Of a stretch of DNA of 64,000 nt, positions 23,701-34,247 are shown piece after piece. Within the stretch, counting starts at the first letter, position 1. The number at the start of each line of letters is the position of its first letter. This DNA is from CAIUGU01 sp963819685 (GTDB lineage Bacteria; Pseudomonadota; Gammaproteobacteria; Steroidobacterales; Steroidobacteraceae), in contig CAWFXI010000008.1 of assembly GCA_963819685.1 (NCBI GenBank), positions 1 to 64,000 on the forward strand, in the 5' to 3' direction. The translations under genes were made by a program, and so were the position numbers. The notes beneath the pieces are model-generated. The model was not told the DNA's origin. It was given only the letters and a program-made list of their open reading frames with translations, and did not search any database.

Positions 23701-24928
23701 CCGTATTCCGTACGGCGCCGTGATCACGGTCAGCGACGGCGACTCCGCCACGGCTGGCCAGATCCTGGCAACCTGGGATCCGCACACCCACCCGGTCGTC
23801 ACCGAAGTGGCGGGCTTCATCAAGTTCCAGGACTTCATCGACGGCATCACCGTGTCGAGCCAGGTCGACGAGGTGACCGGTCTGTCGAGCACGGTGGTCA
23901 TGGATCCCAAGCAGCGCGGCTCAGCGGGCAAGGATCTGCGTCCGGTCGTGCGGCTGGTCAACGCCAAGGGCAAGGAAGTCACGTTTGCGAACACCGATAT
24001 TCCGGCCGTCTACGCGCTGCCCTCCGGCGCCATTGTCAGCCTCGAAGACGGTGCCAAGGTCTCGGTCGGCGACGTCATTGCCCGTATCCCGCAGGAGTCT
24101 TCCAAGACCCGCGACATCACGGGTGGTCTGCCTCGCGTGGCCGATCTGTTCGAAGCGCGCAAGCCGAAGGACTCCGCCATCCTGGCCGAGTACTCGGGCA
24201 CGGTCAGTTTCGGCAAGGAAACCAAGGGCAAGCGCCGGTTGATCATCACTGACGAACACGGCGAGAAGCACGAGGAGCTGATTCCGAAGTGGCGCCACCT
24301 GAACGTGTTCGAAGGCGAGCAGGTTGCACGCGGCGAAGTGATTGCCGACGGTGAGCCGAATCCGCACGACATCCTGCGCCTGCAGGGCGTGTCTTCGCTG
24401 GCGAACTACCTGGTCCGCGAGATCCAGGACGTCTACCGGCTGCAGGGCGTGAAGATCAATGACAAGCATATCGAGGTGATCATTCGCCAGATGCTGCGCA
24501 AGGTCGAGATCGTCGAGAGCGGCGATACACCGTTCCTGAAGGGTGAGCAGCTTGACCGTTCGCGCGTCTCGGACACGAGCGACAGGATGCGCGAACAGGG
24601 CAAGCTGCCGGCCATCTGGGATCCGGTGCTGCTTGGCATCACCAAGGCATCGCTGGCGACCGAGTCCTTCATTTCGGCAGCCTCGTTCCAGGAGACCACC
24701 CGCGTGCTGACGGAAGCATCGGTCCGGGGACTCAAGGACGATCTGCGCGGATTGAAGGAAAACGTCATCGTCGGTCGTCTGATTCCGGCCGGTACGGGCT
24801 CGTTCTTCCACGCCAAGCGGCGTCGGAACCTGAGCGATTCCGGAGTCGGGCGCGGCTTCATGGATGTGGGCGGCGGTCTGCCAGAGGCAGAGGAATCGTC
24901 TGCTTCCGAGGATGCGGCGGCGCAATAA
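20717..24928 (+). CDS. rpoC: RNA polymerase beta' subunit
   Basis: A 1403-residue beta' subunit. The N-terminal zinc site has two CxxC/CxC-like pairs (CLCGKYKRLKH... CEKCGV). The catalytic magnesium loop NADFDGDQMAVH supplies the three aspartates. The second zinc cluster (CDTRYGVCSQCYGRDL) and the trigger-loop region (TMRTFHIGGAASR) are intact. The Ala/Glu-rich C-terminal tail is not conserved. It ends the rplK-rpoC cluster; hairpins and a new promoter follow. Confidence 0.98.
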   Translation: MKDLLKFFKQQAPVENFDSIRIGLASPELIRSWSFGEVKKPETINYRTFKPERDGLFCAKIFGPVKDYECLCGKYKRLKHRGVVCEKCGVEVTQSKVRRERMGHIELASPTAHIWFLKSLPSRIGLMLDMTLREIERVLYFEAFVVIEPGMTSLQRGQLLTDEMYLEAIEAHGDEFDARMGAEAVHELLHTMDLPAEVIKIREDITGTSSETKIKRLTKRLKLIESFLESGNKPEWMVLTVLPVLPPDLRPLVPLDGGRFATSDLNDLYRRVINRNNRLRRLLELNAPDIIVRNEKRMLQEAVDALLDNGRRGRAITGTNKRPLKSLADMIKGKQGRFRQNLLGKRVDYSGRSVIVVGPTLRLHQCGLPKKMALELFKPFIFAKLQLRGEATTIKAAKRMVEREGPEVWDILEDVIREHPVLLNRAPTLHRLGIQAFEPVLIEGKAIQLHPLVCTAFNADFDGDQMAVHVPLSLEAQLEARALMMSSNNILSPANGDPIIVPSQDVVLGLYYMTRERVNAPGEGMRFSDVHEVHRAYEGRAVDLQAKVHVRITEYLRDESGDLKAKRRVVATTIGRALLSEILPRGLSFDTVNRDMTKKAISGVINACYRSVGLKETVVFADQLMYTGYHYATRASVSIGVDDMVVPQQKTRILASAEREVKEIQEQYASGLVTNGERYNKVVDIWSRTNDQVAKAMMDKLGVEDVIDAKGVKTTQKSFNSIFMMADSGARGSAAQIRQLAGMRGLMAKPDGSIIETPITANFREGLNIHQYFISTHGARKGLADTALKTANSGYLTRRLVDVAQDLVVTEQDCGTSNGLTMNPIVEGGDVVEGLGERVLGRVVAVDVLKPGTSTVIIEAGTLIDEALVKLLELESVDEVKVRSPISCDTRYGVCSQCYGRDLARGHRINHGEAVGVVAAQSIGEPGTQLTMRTFHIGGAASRAAAVNSVEIKSSGTIRLHNLKRVHHEKGHWVAVSRSGELGVVDEFGRERERYRIPYGAVITVSDGDSATAGQILATWDPHTHPVVTEVAGFIKFQDFIDGITVSSQVDEVTGLSSTVVMDPKQRGSAGKDLRPVVRLVNAKGKEVTFANTDIPAVYALPSGAIVSLEDGAKVSVGDVIARIPQESSKTRDITGGLPRVADLFEARKPKDSAILAEYSGTVSFGKETKGKRRLIITDEHGEKHEELIPKWRHLNVFEGEQVARGEVIADGEPNPHDILRLQGVSSLANYLVREIQDVYRLQGVKINDKHIEVIIRQMLRKVEIVESGDTPFLKGEQLDRSRVSDTSDRMREQGKLPAIWDPVLLGITKASLATESFISAASFQETTRVLTEASVRGLKDDLRGLKENVIVGRLIPAGTGSFFHAKRRRNLSDSGVGRGFMDVGGGLPEAEESSASEDAAAQ

Positions 24929-24936
24929 ACCGAGTT

Positions 24937-25070
24937 GGCGGGCGGTACAGGGTGGGGGTTGCCCACTTGCCGCCCCGAACCTGGACGGTGAGGGCGACTT
25001 CCCGGAATGACCGCTGGGTCGAGTCGTCCGTGAATTAGGGACAACAGGCCGATGCAAAGGCTTTTGCATC
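24937..25070. other. Gap after rpoC with two stem-loops
   Basis: The first part of the 335-bp gap between rpoC and rpsL contains no gene. It holds a GTGGG/CCCAC stem (24952-24966) within flanking GGCGG/CCGCC arms, and a second stem GATGCAAA/TTTGCATC (25051-25070). Either could help end the rpoBC transcript, but neither has a T-run. Confidence 0.4.
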
Positions 25071-25082
25071 AGCCGGTTAAGG

Positions 25083-25111
25083 TTGACAGGGTGCGGGCCG
25101 GTTCCTAAAAT
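25083..25111 (+). promoter_or_regulatory. Strong sigma70 promoter of the str operon
   Basis: A perfect TTGACA -35, a 17-bp spacer and a TAAAAT -10 (5 of 6) lie about 150 bp upstream of rpsL. This is the best promoter match in the window and would drive rpsL-rpsG-fusA-tuf. Confidence 0.8.
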
Positions 25112-25172
25112 CCCGCGCCTTCGATCGGCCGGGGCTTATAGAGTTAGCCGCCCGCCCATCTGAACTTCACAA

Positions 25173-25204
25173 CGGGCCGCCTCCTGATACAGGGGGGCGG
25201 CCCG
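25173..25204 (+). promoter_or_regulatory. GC-rich hairpin in the rpsL 5' leader
   Basis: CGGGCCGCC pairs with GGCGGCCCG, extended inward by three more pairs including one wobble, around an 8-base loop. It lies about 60 bp downstream of the str promoter and 60 bp before rpsL, so it is in the leader RNA. There is no clean T-run. It could be an attenuator or a leftover terminator of rpoC. Confidence 0.5.
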
Positions 25205-25263
25205 GTGTTTCTGTGGATCAGGCTTTTTTTGAGCTGATTCGCTTGTCTTTTTCAGGAAACGAT

Positions 25264-25641
25264 ATGGCAACTGTCAGTCAGCTGGTTCGCAAGCCCCGCA
25301 AGTCACCCAATTACAAGACGAAGGTGCCGGCGCTGGCCGCCTGCCCGCAGAAGCGCGGAGTCTGTACCCGCGTTTACACGACGACGCCGAAAAAGCCGAA
25401 CTCGGCGCTACGAAAGGTTGCGAAAGTGCGCCTGACTAACGGCTTCGAAGTCATCAGCTACATCGGCGGTGAAGGGCATAACCTCCAGGAACACTCGGTG
25501 GTCATGATCCGCGGCGGTCGCGTGAAGGATCTTCCTGGTGTCCGGTACCACACAGTGCGCGGCACCCTGGACTGCGCCGGCGTGACCGACCGCCGTCAGG
25601 GCCGCTCGAAGTACGGCGCGAAGCGCCCCAAGGGCAAATAG
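25264..25641 (+). CDS. rpsL: 30S ribosomal protein S12
   Basis: A 125-residue S12 at the decoding centre. The regions where streptomycin-resistance changes occur (TTPKKPNSALRKVAKV and GGRVKDLPGVRYH) are wild type. The N-terminal stretch after MATVSQLVRKPRK (SPNYKTKVPALAACPQKRG) differs slightly from E. coli but the length is standard. The ATG with AGGAAA upstream is used rather than an upstream extension. Heptad hairpin B separates it from rpsG. Confidence 0.97.
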   Translation: MATVSQLVRKPRKSPNYKTKVPALAACPQKRGVCTRVYTTTPKKPNSALRKVAKVRLTNGFEVISYIGGEGHNLQEHSVVMIRGGRVKDLPGVRYHTVRGTLDCAGVTDRRQGRSKYGAKRPKGK

Positions 25642-25643
25642 CA

Positions 25644-25728
25644 CGTGAACCGTGAAGGGTGAAGCGTGATCGGCAAGAGTCCTGTTTCTGACGCATCACA
25701 CATCACACATCACGCATCACTCATCAGA
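25644..25728. repeat. Heptad hairpin element B (rpsL-rpsG gap)
   Basis: Left units CGTGAAC, CGTGAAG, GGTGAAG, CGTGATC (25644-25671) are followed by a 22-base core (GGCAAGAG ... CTGACG) and five right units CATCACA, CATCACA, CATCACG, CATCACT, CATCAGA (25694-25728). The core orientation matches element A. The right arm has drifted from TTCAC to ATCAC, so one pair per unit is lost. It fills almost the whole gap between two co-transcribed genes. Confidence 0.8.
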
Positions 25729-25745
25729 TAAACGGTAAATCATCT

Positions 25746-26225
25746 ATGTCCCGCAGAGCTTCCGCCCCTACGCGTACCATCCTCCCGGATCCGCGCTTCA
25801 ACAGCCTTCTTCTGGCCAAGTTCGTCAACATGGTGATGGACAGCGGCAAGAAGTCGATTGCTGAAAGCATCGTTTACGACGCCGTCGACCGGATCTCGGA
25901 AAAATCCGGCAAGGCGGCTGACCAGGCTCTCGAAGTGCTGGCGCTGGCCCTCGACAACGTGAAGCCGACAGTCGAAGTGAAGAGCCGCCGCGTCGGTGGC
26001 GCGACGTACCAGGTGCCGGTGGAAGTCCGCTCCGCACGCCGGCAGACGCTGGCCATGCGCTGGGTGATCGAAGCCGCCCAGGCGCGATCGGAAAAGTCGA
26101 TGGCATTGCGGCTCGCGGCAGAGTTGCTGGATGCTTCGGAGAATCGCGGTACGGCCGTGCGCAAGCGCGAAGACGTGCATCGCATGGCGGACGCCAACAA
26201 GGCGTTCGCGCACTACCGCTGGTAA
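25746..26225 (+). CDS. rpsG: 30S ribosomal protein S7
   Basis: A 159-residue S7, which nucleates assembly of the 30S head. Conserved segments include DPRFNSLLLAKFVN-like sequence near residue 16, KSGKAADQALEVL and the basic RRVGGATYQVPVEVR loop. It lies in the str operon between rpsL and fusA, 30 bp before the latter. S7 is the translational repressor of this operon in E. coli, but the site here would be disturbed by the heptad hairpin in the gap. Confidence 0.97.
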   Translation: MSRRASAPTRTILPDPRFNSLLLAKFVNMVMDSGKKSIAESIVYDAVDRISEKSGKAADQALEVLALALDNVKPTVEVKSRRVGGATYQVPVEVRSARRQTLAMRWVIEAAQARSEKSMALRLAAELLDASENRGTAVRKREDVHRMADANKAFAHYRW

Positions 26226-26255
26226 GCGCTCTTTTGCGCTTGTCAGGATCCAACC

Positions 26256-28346
<2,091 letters not shown>

Positions 28347-28428
28347 AGGCAACCGGGCCCGTTAGCGCAGATTTTTTGATCCGTTCAGTCATTCGTTGTA
28401 ACCAGCAGACGTCAAGAGGACCGCCGCC

Positions 28429-29620
<1,192 letters not shown>

Positions 29621-29627
29621 CAGATGG

Positions 29628-29708
29628 TGTGAAACGTGAAGCGTGAAAAGTGAATCGTCAGAGTCTAAGACCCTCTGGCCTTTCACGTTTCACCTTTCAC
29701 GGATCACG
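29628..29708. repeat. Heptad hairpin element C (after tuf2)
   Basis: Left units TGTGAAA, CGTGAAG, CGTGAAA, AGTGAAT (29628-29655), a 25-base core with CAGAG/CTCTG-type pairing, and right units TTTCACG, TTTCACC, TTTCACG, GATCACG (29681-29708). The core is in the opposite orientation to element A although both follow a tuf gene. Confidence 0.87.
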
Positions 29709-29728
29709 AAAATACTACGGGAACACAC

Positions 29729-30043
29729 ATGGCAACGAACCAGAACATCCGCATCCGCCTGAAGGCCTTCGATCACCGCTTGATCGACAATTCAGCCCGC
29801 GAAATCGTTGAAACAGCCCGCCGCACGGGCGCTACCGTCCGGGGTCCGGTGCCCCTGCCGACGAAAATGGAGCGTTTTACCATTCTGGTTTCCCCGCACG
29901 GGGACAAGGATGCCCGCGACCAGTATGAGATCCGGACGCATAAGCGCCTGATGGACATCCTGAATCCGACGGACAAGACGGTGGATGCCCTGATGAAGCT
30001 GGAGCTGCCGGCAGGTGTCGACGTGCAGATCAAGCTGAACTGA
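29729..30043 (+). CDS. rpsJ: 30S ribosomal protein S10 (NusE)
   Basis: A 104-residue S10. It acts in the 30S head and, as NusE, links NusG to the ribosome and to antitermination. Conserved segments include IRIRLKAFDHRLID at the N terminus and GPVPLPTKMERFTIL and HKRLMDI further on. It heads the S10 operon but is separated from rplC by 330 bp containing a hairpin repeat, a promoter candidate and a structured leader. Confidence 0.98.
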   Translation: MATNQNIRIRLKAFDHRLIDNSAREIVETARRTGATVRGPVPLPTKMERFTILVSPHGDKDARDQYEIRTHKRLMDILNPTDKTVDALMKLELPAGVDVQIKLN

Positions 30044-30047
30044 TGGT

Positions 30048-30126
30048 CGTGAAGCGTGAAGGGTGAAGCGTGAAAGGCCGGAAGAGCGCGGTCTGACGAT
30101 TCACCTTTCACTTTTCACCTTTCACG
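30048..30126. repeat. Heptad hairpin element D (after rpsJ)
   Basis: Left units CGTGAAG, CGTGAAG, GGTGAAG, CGTGAAA (30048-30075), a 23-base core (GGCC ... CTGACG), and right units ATTCACC, TTTCACT, TTTCACC, TTTCACG (30099-30126). The five-base GTGAA/TTCAC parts all pair, while the two spacer bases per unit often do not. The core orientation matches A and B. Confidence 0.87.
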
Positions 30127-30127
30127 G

Positions 30128-30162
30128 AGCCACTTGGGCTTGCAAAGCAAGCCCAAGTGGCT
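30128..30162. promoter_or_regulatory. Perfect 16-bp hairpin with AAA loop
   Basis: Arms 30128-30143 and 30147-30162 are perfect reverse complements around the loop AAA. It begins one base after the end of heptad element D, and its 3' half overlaps the spacer and first base of the promoter candidate next to it. Without a T-run a terminator is less likely than a regulatory or RNA-processing structure. Confidence 0.6.
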
Positions 30163-30167
30163 AGAAT
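30140..30167 (+). promoter_or_regulatory. Candidate sigma70 promoter upstream of rplC
   Basis: TTGCAA (4 of 6), a 16-bp spacer and TAGAAT (5 of 6) would start RNA about 200 bases before rplC. The -35 lies in the left arm and apex of the 16-bp hairpin, so strand-specific structure and promoter use may interact. A promoter here would let the rest of the S10 operon be expressed apart from rpsJ. Confidence 0.5.
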
Positions 30168-30206
30168 ACGCAGCTCACTTTCGCCGAGGCTGGCCCTTTC
30201 GGGGTA

Positions 30207-30283
30207 CCGCTCGAGCGGCGCGGGTCCAAAGACCCGCACCTCTCAAGCCGTTTCTTCGATCACTCTCCGAGCTGCAAAGCAGC
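30207..30283 (+). promoter_or_regulatory. Structured leader before rplC
   Basis: Between the promoter candidate and rplC lie a 12-bp palindrome CCGCTCGAGCGG (30207-30218), a GCGGGTC/GACCCGC stem with CAAA loop (30220-30237) and a GCTGC/GCAGC stem with AAA loop (30271-30283). No convincing gene is present in this 330-bp gap. L4 (rplD, downstream) represses the S10 operon through a leader in E. coli; this could be a relocated version, but there is no direct evidence. Confidence 0.45.
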
Positions 30284-30373
30284 ACGGCGGAGGGTTTCGG
30301 GTTTTTCCTGGCGTCAAAGCAGGTATGGCAGCGTCGGCCAATTGTAGCCAGACGCGGTGAATGAGGATAAACG

Positions 30374-31054
30374 ATGACGATCGGCATCATTGGCCGCAAA
30401 CGCGGCATGACGCGCGTGTTTACGGAAGCCGGCGAAGCAATCCCGGTGACCGTGATCGAAGCGCTGCCCAATCGGGTCACCCAGGTCAAGTCCGTCGAAA
30501 CCGACGGCTATCGTGCTTTGCAGGTGGCTTTCGGCTCCCGCAAGGCATCGCATCTGTCCAAGCCGCTGGCGGGGCATTACGCGAAGCTTAAAGTGGCTCC
30601 GGGCGAAGCCAAGGCAGAGTTCCGCTTGGCCGAGGGCGAAGGCGAAGGCCTGGTCGCCGGCGGCGAGATCAAGGTCGACCATTTCAAGGTCGGCCAGATC
30701 GTGGACGTCACGGGTACGACCACTGGTAAGGGATTTGCTGGCGTCATGAAGCGCCATAACTTCGGTGGATTGCCTGCGTCGCACGGCGTCTCCGTGACGC
30801 ACCGGTCACCGGGCTCCATCGGCCAGCGCCAGACTCCGGGTCGTGTCTTCAAGGGCAAGCGCATGGCGGGCCACATGGGCGTCGAGCGCCGCACGATCGA
30901 GAATCTCGAAGTGGTTCGAGTCGACGCCGACAAGAACCTGCTGTTGATCCGCGGTGCCGTACCGGGCGCACCGGGCGGCCAGGTCATCGTGCGTCCTTCG
31001 GTCAAGGCAGCAGCCAAGGCCCGCAAGGTCAAGCTGACGCCTACCAAGAAGTAA
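30374..31054 (+). CDS. rplC: 50S ribosomal protein L3
   Basis: A 226-residue L3 near the peptidyl transferase centre. The central loop with VTHRSPGSIGQRQTPGRVFKGKRMAGHMG carries the family signature and the conserved Gln that is normally methylated. The C terminus is slightly extended by a Lys/Ala tail. It is the first gene after the structured leader. Confidence 0.97.
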   Translation: MTIGIIGRKRGMTRVFTEAGEAIPVTVIEALPNRVTQVKSVETDGYRALQVAFGSRKASHLSKPLAGHYAKLKVAPGEAKAEFRLAEGEGEGLVAGGEIKVDHFKVGQIVDVTGTTTGKGFAGVMKRHNFGGLPASHGVSVTHRSPGSIGQRQTPGRVFKGKRMAGHMGVERRTIENLEVVRVDADKNLLLIRGAVPGAPGGQVIVRPSVKAAAKARKVKLTPTKK

Positions 31055-31081
31055 CGCGCCAAGAGACCACAGAGCACGCCC

Positions 31082-31705
31082 ATGAAACTCAAGTTGATTG
31101 CAGATTCGGCCGCTGCGGCACAGGACACGGAAATTTCGGTGTCGGACGCGACGTTTGCGCGCGAGTACAACGAAACGCTGGTTCACCAGGTCGTCACCGC
31201 GTATCGCGCGGCAGGCCGGGCGGGCACCAAGCGACAGAAGTCCAAGGCGGAAGTGCGCGGCGGCGGCATCAAGCCATGGAACCAGAAGGGCACCGGCCAG
31301 GCACGTGCCGGCTCGATTCGCAGCCCGATCTGGGTCGGCGGTGGCCGGGCATTTGCCGCCCGTCCCCGGGATTTTTCGCAGAAGGTCAACCGGAAGATGT
31401 ATCGCGCTGCCATCCAGGCGATGCTTTCCGAGCTCGCGCGGCAGGAGCGGCTGCTGGTGGTCAACGGCTTCGAGATCGAAGCTCCGAAGACCAGAATACT
31501 CGCGGAAAAGCTCAAGGGCATGGGGCTCGATCACGTGCTGATTCTGGTCGAGGCACTCGATGAGAAGCTCGAGCTGGCGGCGCGTAACCTGCCCTACGTT
31601 GATGTGCTCCCGGCGGCTGCGGTCGATCCGGTGAGTCTCGCGTATCACCACAAGGTGCTGGCCACGGTTGGCGCCGTTCGTCAGCTCGAAGAGAGGCTGG
31701 CATGA
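31082..31705 (+). CDS. rplD: 50S ribosomal protein L4
   Basis: A 207-residue L4. The extended exit-tunnel loop (KSKAEVRGGGIKPWNQKGTGQARAGS in outline, about residues 52-78) is present. L4 of gammaproteobacteria also represses its own S10 operon. Its stop overlaps the rplW start (ATGA), so translation is coupled. Confidence 0.96.
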   Translation: MKLKLIADSAAAAQDTEISVSDATFAREYNETLVHQVVTAYRAAGRAGTKRQKSKAEVRGGGIKPWNQKGTGQARAGSIRSPIWVGGGRAFAARPRDFSQKVNRKMYRAAIQAMLSELARQERLLVVNGFEIEAPKTRILAEKLKGMGLDHVLILVEALDEKLELAARNLPYVDVLPAAAVDPVSLAYHHKVLATVGAVRQLEERLA

Positions 31706-32001
31706 ACAAGGAAAAGCTGATGGGCGTGCTGCTCGGACCTCACGTGTCCGAGAAGAGCGCGAAGGTCGCCGAAGGTGGCAACCAGTTCGTATTCAAGGTT
31801 CGCACCGACGCCTCCAAGCCTGACATCAAGGCCGCTGTCGAACTGATGTTCGAAGTAAAGGTTGCCGCTGTGCAGGTCGTCAACGCGGTGGGCAAGCAGA
31901 AGCGCTTTGGTCAGCGTCTCGGGCGCCGCAAGGATTTCAAGAAGGCGTATGTGCGGCTCGCTCCCGGCCAGTCCATCGATATGGCTGGCACGGAAGCCTG
32001 A
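31702..32001 (+). CDS. rplW: 50S ribosomal protein L23
   Basis: A 99-residue L23, located at the tunnel exit and docking SRP and trigger factor. The conserved GPHVSEKSAKVAEGGNQFVFKV and VNAVGKQKRFGQRLGRRKDFKKAYV regions are present. Overlaps rplD by four bases. Confidence 0.97.
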   Translation: MNKEKLMGVLLGPHVSEKSAKVAEGGNQFVFKVRTDASKPDIKAAVELMFEVKVAAVQVVNAVGKQKRFGQRLGRRKDFKKAYVRLAPGQSIDMAGTEA

Positions 32002-32039
32002 CGTTTGACAGCGCCACCTTAGAACGCAAGTAGAGAATC

Positions 32040-32864
32040 ATGGCTCTCATCAAATCCAAACCGACGTCGCCAGGCCGACGCTTCCAGGTGAAGATCGATC
32101 GCTCCCACCTGCACAAGGGTGGGCCGGTCGAGTCGCTCGTCGAGCACAAGCATTCGACGGGTGCCCGCAACCATTCGGGCCGGCAGACGGTGCGCCACCA
32201 GGGCGGTGGCCACAAGCAGAAGTATCGCGTCGTCGATTTCCTGCGTGACAAGGATGGCGTTCCGGGCAAGGTCGAGCGGCTCGAGTATGACCCGAACCGC
32301 ACGGCGCATCTGGCGCTCGTCCTGTACGCCGACGGTGAACGCCGCTACATCATTGCCCCGAAGGGCGTGGTACCTGGTGACGCAGTGTCTTCAGGTCCGG
32401 AATCGCCGATCAAGCCTGGCAATGCCATGCAGATCCGCCATATCCCCATCGGCTCGACGATTCATTGCATCGAGCTCAAGCCCGGCAAGGGTGCGCAGCT
32501 GGCGCGTAGTGCCGGCGGCGCCGTGCAGCTCGCGGCTCGCGAGGGCATGTACGCCACGGTGCGTCTGCGCTCCAATGAAACCCGCAAGATTCACATCGAT
32601 TGCCGTGCAACGATCGGTGAGGTCGGCAACGGCGAACACAACCTGCGCAGCTACGGCAAGGCAGGCGCCATCCGGTGGCGCGGCATTCGCCCGACCGTCC
32701 GCGGTGTGGTGATGAATCCGGTCGATCACCCGCACGGTGGTGGTGAAGGCAAGTCCGGCCAGGGTAATCCGCATCCGGTGAGCCCATGGGGCTGGAATAC
32801 CAAGGGCAAGAAGACGCGGAAGAACAAGCGTACGGCCGGCATGATCGTGCGCCGACGCAATTAA
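32040..32864 (+). CDS. rplB: 50S ribosomal protein L2
   Basis: A 274-residue L2, required for subunit joining and peptidyl transferase activity. The C-terminal hallmark GVVMNPVDHPHGGGEGK contains the conserved histidine, followed by PVSPWGWNTKGKKTRKNK. Normal length, no odd features. Confidence 0.98.
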   Translation: MALIKSKPTSPGRRFQVKIDRSHLHKGGPVESLVEHKHSTGARNHSGRQTVRHQGGGHKQKYRVVDFLRDKDGVPGKVERLEYDPNRTAHLALVLYADGERRYIIAPKGVVPGDAVSSGPESPIKPGNAMQIRHIPIGSTIHCIELKPGKGAQLARSAGGAVQLAAREGMYATVRLRSNETRKIHIDCRATIGEVGNGEHNLRSYGKAGAIRWRGIRPTVRGVVMNPVDHPHGGGEGKSGQGNPHPVSPWGWNTKGKKTRKNKRTAGMIVRRRN

Positions 32865-32881
32865 TTCGACAGGAGCTCAAC

Positions 32882-33160
32882 GTGCCTCGTTCGGTAAAGA
32901 AAGGTCCGTTCGTCGATCTGCATCTCGCGAAGAAGGTGCGGACGGCGTCCGAGAAGAACGACCGTCGTCCCATCAAGACATGGTCGCGACGCTCGCTGAT
33001 TCTCCCCGACATGGTCGGGCTCACGCTGGCGATCCACAACGGTCGTCAGCACGTGCCAGTGCTGGTGTCCGAGAACATGGTCGGCCACAAGCTCGGTGAA
33101 TTTGCGCCAACCCGCACGTTCCGGGCTCATGGCGGCGACAAGAAGGCGGCTACGGAGTAA
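32882..33160 (+). CDS. rpsS: 30S ribosomal protein S19
   Basis: A 92-residue S19 of the 30S head. It starts at GTG (MPRSVKKGPFVDLHL) with AGGAG upstream. The signature WSRRSLILPDMVGLTLAIHNGRQHVPV is intact. rplV begins three bases after the stop. Confidence 0.97.
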   Translation: MPRSVKKGPFVDLHLAKKVRTASEKNDRRPIKTWSRRSLILPDMVGLTLAIHNGRQHVPVLVSENMVGHKLGEFAPTRTFRAHGGDKKAATE

Positions 33161-33163
33161 CCC

Positions 33164-33505
33164 ATGCAGGTCGCAGCAAAATTGAAGCATGCGCGCATTT
33201 CTCCCCAGAAATGCCGCCTCGTCGCCGACCTGGTCCGCGGCCAGCCGGTGGGCCTCGCGCTCTCGACCCTGCGGTTCACCCCGAAGAAGGGTGCTGAGCT
33301 CGTGCTCAAGGTGCTCGAGTCGGCGATCGCCAATGCCGAGAACAACCAGAGCGCCGATATCGACGAGCTGAAGGTTGAAGTGATCATGATCGACGAGGCG
33401 CCGACGCTGAAGCGGTTCCATGCCCGGGCGAAAGGCCGCGGCAACCGGATCGTCAAGCGCAACAGTCACATCACCGTGTTGGTGGGTGACGGCAAGAAGG
33501 ACTAA
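33164..33505 (+). CDS. rplV: 50S ribosomal protein L22
   Basis: A 113-residue L22 that lines the exit tunnel. The N terminus AAKLKHARISPQKCRLVADLVRG and the hairpin loop region ending KRFHARAKGRGNRI are standard, with no deletion of the kind linked to macrolide resistance. Confidence 0.97.
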   Translation: MQVAAKLKHARISPQKCRLVADLVRGQPVGLALSTLRFTPKKGAELVLKVLESAIANAENNQSADIDELKVEVIMIDEAPTLKRFHARAKGRGNRIVKRNSHITVLVGDGKKD

Positions 33506-33509
33506 TCGA

Positions 33510-34223
33510 ATGGGTCAGAAAGTCAATCCGATCGGTATTCGTCTCGGCATCACGCGGGACTGGACGTCCAAGTGGTATGCGTCGACGCGCAATTTTCCTG
33601 CGCACGTGCATACGGACTACCTCGTCCGCGAATTCCTGCGCAAGAAGCTGGTCGAGGCTTCGGTCAGCCGGATCGTGATCGAGCGCGCCGCGCGCAAGGT
33701 CAACATCACGATTCATACGGCACGGCCTGGCATCGTGATCGGCAAGAAGGGCGAGGACATTGAGAAGCTGCGCGGCCTGGTCGCAGCGATGATGAAGATG
33801 CCGGTCGTCGATGTGCGTATCAATATTTCAGAGATCCGCAAGCCCGAGCTCGATGCGCAGCTGGTTGCGGATGGCATTGCGCAGCAGCTCGAACGCCGCG
33901 TCATGTTCCGCCGCGCCATCAAGCGTGCAGTGACGAACACGATGCGAATCGGCGCACTCGGCGTCAAGGTGCGGGCGTCCGGCCGCCTGAACGGCGCGGA
34001 AATCGCGCGCACGGAGTGGAGCAGGGAAGGCCGCGTGCCGCTGCATACCTTCCGTGCCGAGATCGATTATGGCCTTGCTGAAGCGCGTACCACCTACGGC
34101 GTCATCGGCGTGAAGGTGTGGATCTTCAAGGGTGAAGTCTTCAAGCAGGGTCAGGTTGCCGCCGAAAGCCAGGAAGCAGCAGCCACCCCGGTAGCGGCAG
34201 TGGAAGCGGAAGCCACGGCTTAA
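33510..34223 (+). CDS. rpsC: 30S ribosomal protein S3
   Basis: A 237-residue S3 of the mRNA entry channel. The start MGQKVNPIGIRLGITRDW is standard; an upstream in-frame extension overlapping rplV is rejected. The KH domain motif RPGIVIGKKGEDIEKLR is present. The C-terminal tail is Ala/Glu rich. Confidence 0.97.
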   Translation: MGQKVNPIGIRLGITRDWTSKWYASTRNFPAHVHTDYLVREFLRKKLVEASVSRIVIERAARKVNITIHTARPGIVIGKKGEDIEKLRGLVAAMMKMPVVDVRINISEIRKPELDAQLVADGIAQQLERRVMFRRAIKRAVTNTMRIGALGVKVRASGRLNGAEIARTEWSREGRVPLHTFRAEIDYGLAEARTTYGVIGVKVWIFKGEVFKQGQVAAESQEAAATPVAAVEAEATA

Positions 34224-34247
34224 GGCCGCAGGCGGAAGATAACGATC

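Noticed and set aside
21071..23791. A 906-codon open frame on the strand opposite rpoC
   Set aside because: It is an Arg/His-rich mirror of rpoC codon bias in GC-rich DNA; rpoC is intact and complete, and the antisense product has no domain or signal.
30134..30364. Small open frame between rpsJ and rplC
   Set aside because: It overlaps the hairpin, promoter and stem-loops, and the peptide is a low-complexity Arg/Ala mix; leader RNA is a better explanation.
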